The notes under the pieces: generated by a model | Seen by the model: the letters and a program-made list of their open reading frames with translations, nothing else | Database searches by the model: none | What the model was told of the DNA's origin: nothing | Shown: positions 43,037 to 50,867 of the stretch, piece after piece | How the letters are laid out: every line of letters starts with the position of its first letter | How positions within the stretch are numbered: the first letter of the stretch is position 1 | NCBI RefSeq assembly: GCF_006483445.1 | Contig: NZ_PPPT01000090.1 | Coordinates: forward strand, 24,103 to 88,102 | Length of the DNA stretch: 64,000 nt | DNA from: Bradyrhizobium guangdongense | Lineage (GTDB): Bacteria > Pseudomonadota > Alphaproteobacteria > Rhizobiales > Xanthobacteraceae | Direction: 5' to 3' | Translations under genes and position numbers: made by a program

Positions 43037-44023
43037 TTACTTCGCAACGAAGCCCGCTTCCGTCATCAGCGACTTGTTCAGCGTGTCGTCCTCTTCGAGG
43101 AACTGCACCATGTCCTTGCCGGTGAGGAAGATCGGCTTCAGCGCCTGCTTCTCCATATAGTCCTTGTATTCCGTCGTCTGCGTCACCTTGTGGAAGAGAT
43201 CGACGTAGAAGGCCTGCTGCTCCGGCGTCACCTTGCCGGGCAAAAACATCGCCCGCAGCATCAGGTACTGGATGTCCAGCCCCTCCTCCTTGCAGGTCGG
43301 GATGTCGTGCCAGGACTGCGCCTCGGTCACCTTGCCGGTGTAGGAGATGCGTTCCTTGTCGAACACGCAGAGCGGACGAACCTGGCCGGCGCGCCAGACT
43401 TCGAGATTTTCGGACGGGTTGTTGACGTTGGACTCGGTGTGGTTGCCGACGAGCTGGGTCGCCGCCTCGCCGCCGGACTTGTAGGGCAGATAGGAGAATT
43501 TTGCGCCGGTCTTCTGCTCCATGAAGACGGTCAGCACGTGGTCCTCACGCTTGGAGCCGGTGCCGCCCATCTTGAACGGGCTGCTCGCCGCCTTCGCCGC
43601 CGCGATGAACTCCTTCACCGACTTCGGACCGCCGGCGTTGTCCCAGAGCACGAACTGGTCGAGCGCGATCACCGAGACCGGCGTCAGTTCGCGCCAGTTG
43701 AACGGGATCTTTGCCGACAGCGGCAGCATGTAGATCAGCGAATAGGCGATCAGCACCTTGTTGGCGTCGCCCTCGCTGGACTTCATGTACATCAGCGCTT
43801 CGGCGCCGGACGCCCCGCCCTTGAGCGAGACCACCATCGGCTGCTTCATCAGATTGTTCTTCTGGATCGCGGCTTGCATCATCCGCGCCATCTGGTCGGA
43901 CGCTCCGCCGGCGCCTGCCGCGACCACGATCTCGACGGGTTTCGTCGGTTCCCAGCCGGCCGAGGCCGGCGCACTGCATAGCGCGGCTGCCAGTGCGATT
44001 GCAGCCCTCATCCCATGTCCCAC
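43037..44023 (-). CDS. tctC: Tripartite tricarboxylate transporter substrate-binding protein TctC
   Basis: 328 residues from a GTG at 44023 (an ATG at 44011 is also possible). The signal peptide MRAAIALAAALCSAPASAG is followed by KPVEIVVAAGAGGASDQMARMMQ, the Bug/TctC fold start, then YLPYKSGGEAATQLVGNH. The fold usually has PGGxxD in the first ligand loop; here it reads AGAGGASD. It captures a carboxylate in the periplasm for TctAB and is the first gene of the operon. Confidence 0.92.
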   Translation of the reverse strand: MGHGMRAAIALAAALCSAPASAGWEPTKPVEIVVAAGAGGASDQMARMMQAAIQKNNLMKQPMVVSLKGGASGAEALMYMKSSEGDANKVLIAYSLIYMLPLSAKIPFNWRELTPVSVIALDQFVLWDNAGGPKSVKEFIAAAKAASSPFKMGGTGSKREDHVLTVFMEQKTGAKFSYLPYKSGGEAATQLVGNHTESNVNNPSENLEVWRAGQVRPLCVFDKERISYTGKVTEAQSWHDIPTCKEEGLDIQYLMLRAMFLPGKVTPEQQAFYVDLFHKVTQTTEYKDYMEKQALKPIFLTGKDMVQFLEEDDTLNKSLMTEAGFVAK

Positions 44024-44170
44024 GCGCTTCTTCCCTATGTTCTTGTTTGGATTGGTAATTCGGAAGCGAATTGGGGCGCATATTGGAGGCGAATGCGCGC
44101 AAGTTCAAGTCACCCGCCGCCGCCCGCCTTATGACTTTGGAATGAGACCACAGATCCCACAACGGCAAAA

Positions 44171-44197
44171 GGCGCGGGCCCCTTGAGGACCCGCGCC
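44171..44197 (-). terminator. Hairpin downstream of the VCBS gene
   Basis: GGCGCGGG and CCCGCGCC arms lie 45-70 bases after the stop of the leftward VCBS/RTX gene. An AAAA on the plus strand provides a short T run for leftward transcripts. Confidence 0.65.
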
Positions 44198-44241
44198 CAA
44201 GCCTTGCGATGATACGTCGGCACGCTGCGCGTGCGGTTACG

Positions 44242-47200
44242 CTACACGACCAGGATGTCGTGCGGGTTCACCGTTGCGCCCGACTGCACGGACACGATCG
44301 CGACGGCCGAAGCCTGCGTTCCGTCAGCGCTGTAGTAGAGCGTGTTGTTGGCGGTATCGAAATGGAAGACGGTGGCGCCCGAGAACTGGTCGTCGCCGGT
44401 GGTCTCGAAGGTCGACGACACGTCCATCCCCGCCGTCAGTCCACCGCCAAAACCCGCAGCCGAGATCGCGATGCGATCGTGCTGCGTGGTGGTGTTGAAG
44501 TCGGTGATCTGGTCCAGGCCGTCGGTCTGCTGCAGGAAGGCAAAGGTGTCGTCGCCGCTGCCGCCGGTGAGCGTCTGGCTGCCCGCATTGCCGATCAGGA
44601 CGTCGTTACCACTGCCACCGTCGAGCACCGGCGTCCCGTTGGAGGAGACAATGATGTCGTCGCCGCCGGTGCCGGTCAGCATCGTCGCGCTGGCGGCGTT
44701 GTTGATCACGGTCGCAGTCGCATTGTTGGCGCTACTCGCGTGACCGTCATAGGCGGTGTAGTCGAACGAGCCGCCGAGCGTCGCGTCGTCGAAGAAGAAG
44801 ACATGGCCAGCGCCCGACGCCGCGCTGCCGTCCGTGCTCGACGTGAGGCTGCCGAACGAGACATGATCGATCGTGTCAGGGTCGGTGTCGTTCAGCGCCA
44901 GCGCCCAGGCCGGGATGTCGACCGTGCCGCCGGCGTCGGCATCGGCGACGACTGTCTCGCCCACTGCCGTCGGCGCATCGTTCGCGCCGTTGATGGCGAT
45001 CGAGACGTTCTGCACCGTGGAGGCGCCGTTGTCGTCGAGGATGGTGACCGCATAGGTCTGGACCAGGGTCTGCCCCTGCGCCAGGAACTGGATGTCGGCG
45101 TTGTCGACCGTATAGTGCCACGCGACCGATCCGCTTCCCGGCACCTCCGACACCGGGTCGAGCGAGAAGGATCCGACATAGCCGCTGCCCTGGGGCGTGA
45201 AGCTTGCGGTGTGCGTATCTGCGGTCTCGATGTCGGAGAAGGAGATCGATCCATCTGTTGCCTCCACCGCCGGTCCCGGCGTCGGTGACAGCGAGACCGC
45301 GTCGAGCAACAACCCCGTGCCGTCGGTTCCGAAATCAAAGAACAGTTGCGTTGTGGGATCGATCGAGTCGCCGACGACGTCGAACGTGTAATGCGTAAAG
45401 CCCAGACCGACGCTGGGATTGAGCGTGAGCAGCGCACCGTCCCAATAGACGTTGAACGCCGACGACGAGGCATCGGGATCGCCGGCGACCTCGAAGCTCA
45501 GCGTATAGTGCTGTCCGGCGATCGTGGACACGTCCTGCTCCAGGAACCCGCTGGTGAGCCGGGCTCCGTAGTTGCCGAACTCGCCGCCGATCAGCAATTG
45601 ATCGACCGTGACGCCCGATGCGACCCAGCCGGAGAGATTGCCGGTCTCGAAGCCGCCATTGACCATCACCGTCGGGCCGGCGTCCTCGGTCAGCGTCCCG
45701 ACCGTGTCGGCCGCGGTGACGACGGGCGCGTCGTCGCCGCCGAACACGTTGAAGGTCAGCGTCGTGTCGTGGCTCTCATTGAGGCTGTTGGTGACCGTTA
45801 TCGTGAACTGCTCGGTCGGGTTGGTGCCAACCTGGAGCAGATCGAGCGCCGCATTGGCGGTGTAGTGGTAGGAGCCGTCGGCATCGACGACCAGCGTGCC
45901 ATAGGCACCGGCGAGGTCGGCGCCGACATTGGCCGCCTGTCCGTTCACGGCGGTGATGCTGAGCGAGAGCGCGGCATCGCCCGGATTATCGAACACATCG
46001 ACGATGGCGTTGCCCGCGGCAACCACACTGCCGGCCTCGATGGCCGCGGTGTCGGTGATGGTCGCCGTCACCGGGTTGACCGTCATCGGATCGGCGGCAC
46101 CGGTGGCGGTGATCGTCACCTGCTGGGTCGAAATCGTCAGGCCATCCGAGACCGTGACGTCGTAGATGATGGTCAACGTATCGCTTGCGCCGAGGAAGTC
46201 GAGGTCCCTGTCGGGCAGGCTGAACGACCAGTCGATGCTGCCGTTCCCGATTCCCGTCGAATCGTGCAGCACTGTCTGCAGCGCGGTCTGCAGATCGGTC
46301 AGCGTATCGGCGGGAACGAAGAACGGGTTAGCCGACCACTCCGCGGAGCTGATCGCAACGCTGACGCTGTGCGTGTCGGCGAGATCGACGTCTGTGAAGT
46401 TGAGCGTGTGCACCGGCGTCGTATCGGGCGTGGACGAGCCGGCCACGCCGGGTTGCTCGGCGACGGTATCGCTGTCGGGCCCGCTGGTGACCGCCACCGC
46501 GTCATTGGCGCCGGTGATCGTCACCGAAACGGTCTGGCTCGACGTAGTCGAGGCATCGCTGACGCTGACGAGGTAGTTGACAGTCAACGTTTCGTTGGCC
46601 GCGAGATAGTCGAGGTCGAGGTCGGGAATGGAGAAATCCCAGTCGATGCTGCCGCTACCCGTCCCCGTTGAATCGTGCAGCGTCGTGGTTAGCGCCGCCG
46701 CGAGATCGGCCTGCGTTGCGGCCGGGACCGGCGCGCCCGAGGTCGAGTCAAGGCTGACGGCCACGGTGTGAGTATCGCCGGTGTCCTGATCGGTGAAGGC
46801 AAGGGTTCCGGCCGGCGTGGTCGGGGTCGTATCCGGCACGGCCGAGCCCGTGGTGTCCGCTTGTTCGCTCACCGTGGAGGATTCCGCTCCGCTGGTGATG
46901 ACGACGGGATGGTTGGTCCCGAGGATCGTGATGGTGACGTCCTGGGTTGTCGTGCCGCCGGCGGGATCGGCGACGGTGACGTGATAGACGAGCTTCAGCG
47001 TCTCGCCGGCGCTCAGGAAATTGGTCGAGCTGTCTGCGATCGCGAAGTTCCAGTCGACCTCGCCGAGCAGGTGATTGGTGGAATCCTGCAGCGAGGTGCC
47101 GAAGGCGGCGAGCAGTTGCGCATTGGTCAGCGGGATCGAGCCGCCGCCGGAGCGCGTTGCCGTCACCGACGTCGAGACGGAATGCGTATCGGCGAGATCG

Positions 47201-48138
47201 ATGTCGGTGAAGAGCAGGCTGTCCTGCGCCGTCAGGTTACCGGACGGATCGACATTCTGCCCTTCGACGAGGGCCGCGCTCTCGGGGCATGACAGGAAGA
47301 GCGGCTTGTCGTTGGTACCGACCACGGTGACCATGACCGTCTGCGTCGAGACCCCGCCGGCGTGATCGTCGAGCTGCACCGTATAGGTGATGTCGAGATG
47401 CTGGCCGGCCGCCAGATAGTCGAAGGCGAGATCGGGCGCGGAGAAAGTGGTGTTGATCGTGCCGGTGCTGGAGCCGGACGCCTTGACGACGTTGTCGACA
47501 TGATAGAACGACATCAGCTCGGCGGTGCCGAACGCACCGGGCAACAGCCCCGCCGTGGCGCCGGAGGCCGTCGCCCCGATCACGGTCGCGGTGTGGCCGG
47601 TGTTGGTGAGGTCGTCATCGGTGAAGTTCAGCGCGACATGAACCGTATCCGGCGACAGCGACAGCGTCGTGTTGGCCTGCTCGGTCACCGTCGCAAGCGT
47701 GGTCATGGCGATCACCGGCTTGTCGTCGGTTCCGGTCACCGTGACCTTGACGGTCTGGATCGCGCTGCCGCCATGATTGTCGAAGACCTTGATGTCGTAG
47801 GTCAGGACCAAGGTCTGGTTCTTGGCGAGGAAGTCGAAATCGTCGTCCGCATCGCTGAAGGTCCATTTGAGTTGGCCCGAGCCGTTGGAGTCGCTCAGGA
47901 TCTGCGAGTTCATCGCGGTCTGGAAATGCGCAAGCGATGCGGCGGGGATGATCGTCCCGCTGGAGAGCGTGGCCGAGTGCAGGGTCGCCGACGTGGTGTG
48001 GGTATCGGTCTTGTCGCTGTCCTTGAAACTCATCGTTCCGGACAGGATGTGCAGCGCGGTTGAATCTGTCGTGTTGGCGAATTCAGTGAAGCTCCCCGTC
48101 GCGGATGACGAGGTGAAGACCGGCGTATGATTGGTCAT
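44242..48138 (-). CDS. Giant VCBS/RTX repeat protein (adhesin-like)
   Basis: 1298 residues from the ATG at 48138, with AGAGG upstream, no Sec signal. About six VCBS/cadherin-like units occupy residues ~5-800, each with an LxFTDxDLxDTHS-type start and a VTITGxND-type end. A Gly/Asn-rich jelly-roll-like insert (VNGGFETGNLSGWVASG to LLLDAVSLSPT, about 823-953) follows, then two more VCBS-like units. An RTX block (GSGNDVLIGNAGSQTLTGGSGDDTF, about 1160-1190) and a C-terminal domain ending in aliphatic residues (DILVV) fit type I secretion. It is probably a surface or released adhesin. Ligand unknown. Confidence 0.88.
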   Translation of the reverse strand: MTNHTPVFTSSSATGSFTEFANTTDSTALHILSGTMSFKDSDKTDTHTTSATLHSATLSSGTIIPAASLAHFQTAMNSQILSDSNGSGQLKWTFSDADDDFDFLAKNQTLVLTYDIKVFDNHGGSAIQTVKVTVTGTDDKPVIAMTTLATVTEQANTTLSLSPDTVHVALNFTDDDLTNTGHTATVIGATASGATAGLLPGAFGTAELMSFYHVDNVVKASGSSTGTINTTFSAPDLAFDYLAAGQHLDITYTVQLDDHAGGVSTQTVMVTVVGTNDKPLFLSCPESAALVEGQNVDPSGNLTAQDSLLFTDIDLADTHSVSTSVTATRSGGGSIPLTNAQLLAAFGTSLQDSTNHLLGEVDWNFAIADSSTNFLSAGETLKLVYHVTVADPAGGTTTQDVTITILGTNHPVVITSGAESSTVSEQADTTGSAVPDTTPTTPAGTLAFTDQDTGDTHTVAVSLDSTSGAPVPAATQADLAAALTTTLHDSTGTGSGSIDWDFSIPDLDLDYLAANETLTVNYLVSVSDASTTSSQTVSVTITGANDAVAVTSGPDSDTVAEQPGVAGSSTPDTTPVHTLNFTDVDLADTHSVSVAISSAEWSANPFFVPADTLTDLQTALQTVLHDSTGIGNGSIDWSFSLPDRDLDFLGASDTLTIIYDVTVSDGLTISTQQVTITATGAADPMTVNPVTATITDTAAIEAGSVVAAGNAIVDVFDNPGDAALSLSITAVNGQAANVGADLAGAYGTLVVDADGSYHYTANAALDLLQVGTNPTEQFTITVTNSLNESHDTTLTFNVFGGDDAPVVTAADTVGTLTEDAGPTVMVNGGFETGNLSGWVASGVTVDQLLIGGEFGNYGARLTSGFLEQDVSTIAGQHYTLSFEVAGDPDASSSAFNVYWDGALLTLNPSVGLGFTHYTFDVVGDSIDPTTQLFFDFGTDGTGLLLDAVSLSPTPGPAVEATDGSISFSDIETADTHTASFTPQGSGYVGSFSLDPVSEVPGSGSVAWHYTVDNADIQFLAQGQTLVQTYAVTILDDNGASTVQNVSIAINGANDAPTAVGETVVADADAGGTVDIPAWALALNDTDPDTIDHVSFGSLTSSTDGSAASGAGHVFFFDDATLGGSFDYTAYDGHASSANNATATVINNAASATMLTGTGGDDIIVSSNGTPVLDGGSGNDVLIGNAGSQTLTGGSGDDTFAFLQQTDGLDQITDFNTTTQHDRIAISAAGFGGGLTAGMDVSSTFETTGDDQFSGATVFHFDTANNTLYYSADGTQASAVAIVSVQSGATVNPHDILVV

Positions 48139-48635
48139 GAAAAACCTCTGCCTGCGTTGCCATAGGAACGCCGCCGCGGAATCGAGCGGCGACGTGATTC
48201 ATCGGTCCCCGAAGATTTGGACGTGACTAATCGGTGTGGCGTAGTCGCAGGCCGCGCCTGGCGGTGGGATCAAGCACTGGAGAAATGAATTTCGGCGCGG
48301 CTCGCGTGGTCGTCGAACGTAGCCTTCTATTTTTTCAGTTCAATTGCGGTTCAATGACTTCAGGTTGCAACGGAGTCAGTCGAAACATGTCAAAATAGCT
48401 GGCTGATTTGCCGGCTCAAAAACGCGAGCGGACCGCACACAACCTGAACGATCTTATTACCGAGGCCGTCCCTGCGTCAATGTGAACGGTAAAACTTGCG
48501 TGTGCGGTTCCATAACGATGGAACTGCTTGAAAGACCAGCGACAATTCAGGAAATCGAAAATGACTGATGATTGATGTCAGTCATCGCCCGGCATGTCTC
48601 CGCACCAGCGCGGAGACACGGCACGAAAAGGTGGC
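48139..48635. other. Intergenic region upstream of the VCBS gene
   Basis: 497 bases without a convincing ORF, AT-richer than its neighbours (48300-48590). It must contain the VCBS promoter. An 8-bp inverted repeat, ATGACTGA/TCAGTCAT, lies at 48561-48568 and 48578-48585 and could be an operator. No RNA gene was recognised. Confidence 0.6.
48596..48617 (-). terminator. Hairpin downstream of enoyl-CoA hydratase gene
   Basis: GTCTCCGC and GCGGAGAC arms with a 6-base loop, 19 bases past the stop at 48636. There is no long T run, so strength is uncertain. Confidence 0.55.
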
Positions 48636-49433
48636 CTACTTGCCCTTCCAGTTGGGCGTGCGCTTGTTGAGGAAGGCATCCATGCCTTCGCGAAAATCGT
48701 CGCTCATATAGGCCTTGAGGATCAAATCCTCGCCTTCCTCGCGCGACAGCGTCCGGCGGATGCGGCGCACCGCTTCCTTCGTCGCCTCGAGTGTCAGCGG
48801 CGCATGGCTCGCGACGAGCTTGGCGGTCTCGTCGGCGCGGCGCTGCAGGGTCTCGACGTCAGGGACGATCTCGTTGAGCAGGCCGAGCGACAGCGCCTCC
48901 GCCGCCTCGACCAGCCGCGCCTTGAAGATCAAGTCCTTGGTCCTGGCAGGACCGACCAGCGCGACGACGCGGCTGATATTGGACATCGACAGGCAGTTGC
49001 CGAGCGTGCGCGCGATCGGAAAGCCCATCCGCGTCGTCTCGGTGCCGATGCGAATATCGCAGCATGCCGCAATGCCGGCGCCGCCGCCGGTGCAGGCGCC
49101 CGCGATCGCCGCGATCACGGGCACGCGGCACTGCTCGAGCGTACCGAGCACCCGATCGATCCGCGCCTCATAGTCGAGCGCGTCCTGCGCGGTCTTGAAG
49201 GCGCGAAACTGCGAGATGTCGGTGCCGGAGGCAAATGCCTTGTCGCCGGCGCCGGTGAGGATCAGCGCCTTGATCGAACGATCGGCGTTGATCTCCAGGC
49301 AGATCTCCGCCATGCGGTCATACATGGCGAAGGTCATGGCGTTACGCGCCTGCGGGCGGTTGAAGGTGATCCGCGCGATGCCGTCCTCGACGGAGTAGAG
49401 CAGGTCTTCGTTGGCAGTCGTCGGTGCGTTCAT
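48636..49433 (-). CDS. Enoyl-CoA hydratase/isomerase family protein
   Basis: 265 residues. Crotonase motifs are ITFNRPQARNAMTFAMYD, the oxyanion-hole segments KAFASGTDISQF and ACTGGGAGIAACCDIRIG, and a C-terminal helix ending WKGK. The second catalytic Glu of true hydratases is not obvious, so the exact reaction (hydratase, isomerase or other crotonase chemistry) is open. It lies 39 bases downstream of the aminotransferase gene and is probably cotranscribed. Confidence 0.9.
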   Translation of the reverse strand: MNAPTTANEDLLYSVEDGIARITFNRPQARNAMTFAMYDRMAEICLEINADRSIKALILTGAGDKAFASGTDISQFRAFKTAQDALDYEARIDRVLGTLEQCRVPVIAAIAGACTGGGAGIAACCDIRIGTETTRMGFPIARTLGNCLSMSNISRVVALVGPARTKDLIFKARLVEAAEALSLGLLNEIVPDVETLQRRADETAKLVASHAPLTLEATKEAVRRIRRTLSREEGEDLILKAYMSDDFREGMDAFLNKRTPNWKGK

Positions 49434-49472
49434 CGCGCGCTCACTTTATTCTTGTTGTCTTGGGCCGCCCGT

Positions 49473-50672
49473 TCAGGCGACCTGGGCCTTGGCCATCGGC
49501 ACCACGTCGCGCCCCTTCAGGACCTCCATGGCCGCCAGCACGCCACCGGAACGGTGCGGGATTTTTGCGAGATCGAGACCCATCTCGACGCCGGCCAGCG
49601 TGCCCATCAGCATCAGGTCGTTGAAGTGGCCGATATGGCCGATGCGGAACACCTTGCCCTTGACCTTGTTCAGGCCGGTGCCGAGCGACATGTCAAAGTT
49701 CTCCAGCACCACCTTGCGGAAGGCGTCGGCGTCATGTCCGTCGGGTACGCGCACGCCGGTCAGCGCCGGCGAATGCGCGTTGGGATCGACGCACTGCGTC
49801 TCGAGGCCCCAGACCTTGATCGCCGCACGCGTTGCGGCGCTATGACGCTTGTGGCGGGTCCAGACGTTCTCGAGCCCCTCCTCCTCCAGCATCTTCACCG
49901 CTTCGCGCAGACCCATCAGCAGATTGGTCGCGGGCGTATAGGGGAAGGTGCCGAGCTTGTTGAAGGTGATGACCTCCTGCCAGTCCCAATAGGAGCGCAT
50001 GCCCGGATTGGCCTTGGCCACAGTGAGCGCCTTCTCCGAGACGGCGTTGAAGCCGAGGCCCGGCGGCAGCATCAGACCCTTCTGGGAGCCGGCGACGGAA
50101 ACGTCGATGCCCCAGGCATCGTGCTCATATTCGAGCGAGCCGAGGCCCGAGATGGTGTCGACCATCAACAGCGCAGGATGCTTGACGCGGTCGAGCAGCT
50201 TGCGCACCTCCAAGGGCGGCGTCACACAGCCGGTCGAGGTCTCGTTGTGCACGACGCAGACCGCCTTGATCTTGTGCTGCTTGTCGGCGACGAGCCGCTG
50301 CTCCATCTCGGCGAGGTCGGCGCCATGGCGCCAGTCGCTCGGGATGAAGTCGACGTCGAGCTTGAACTTGTCGGCGATGCCGCGCCACAGCACGGCGAAC
50401 TGGCCGGTCTCGCACATCAGAACGCGATCGCCCGGAGCGAGCACGTTGACCATCGCCGCTTCCCAGGCGCCGGTACCGGACGAGGGATAGATGATCACAG
50501 GCTGCTTGGTGCGGAACACCCGCTGGATCCCGGCCAGGGCCGCGAAACCGAGCTCGGCGAACTCCGGACCGCGATGGTCCAGCGTCGGCATGTCCATGGC
50601 CCGCAGCACCCGGTCGGGCACGTTGGTCGGTCCTGGAATCTGTAAGAAATGCCTTCCAGTGTGCACGGTCAT
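49473..50672 (-). CDS. Serine-glyoxylate aminotransferase
   Basis: 399 residues from the ATG at 50672, with GGAAGG upstream. The frame is open to 51137 but has no family character there. The fold-type I PLP enzyme motifs are IPGPTNVPDRVLRAM, YPSSGTGAWEAAM, MVDTISGLGSLEY and the PLP lysine in VAGSQKGLMLPPGL. It closely fits the Hyphomicrobium/Methylobacterium SgaA type, which transaminates glyoxylate with serine to give glycine and hydroxypyruvate. It is divergent from the FAD/Fe-S dehydrogenase gene. Confidence 0.92.
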   Translation of the reverse strand: MTVHTGRHFLQIPGPTNVPDRVLRAMDMPTLDHRGPEFAELGFAALAGIQRVFRTKQPVIIYPSSGTGAWEAAMVNVLAPGDRVLMCETGQFAVLWRGIADKFKLDVDFIPSDWRHGADLAEMEQRLVADKQHKIKAVCVVHNETSTGCVTPPLEVRKLLDRVKHPALLMVDTISGLGSLEYEHDAWGIDVSVAGSQKGLMLPPGLGFNAVSEKALTVAKANPGMRSYWDWQEVITFNKLGTFPYTPATNLLMGLREAVKMLEEEGLENVWTRHKRHSAATRAAIKVWGLETQCVDPNAHSPALTGVRVPDGHDADAFRKVVLENFDMSLGTGLNKVKGKVFRIGHIGHFNDLMLMGTLAGVEMGLDLAKIPHRSGGVLAAMEVLKGRDVVPMAKAQVA

Positions 50673-50867
50673 GGGCGTCCTTCCCGGTCTCTCGGTGTCT
50701 TGCCTCAGGGTCTCACGCCCTAAGGGTTGGCGAGCCGCTCGCATATCACTATTCGCCCGGCTTGTCCCTCGGTTGGGGAGGCCCGTCAATGCACAGGAAG
50801 CAGGGCTCGCCTTGCCAATCCGGCCGGCGCTAGGCAAGACGTCTCCGGCAACAGGTGAGAGCGGGTC

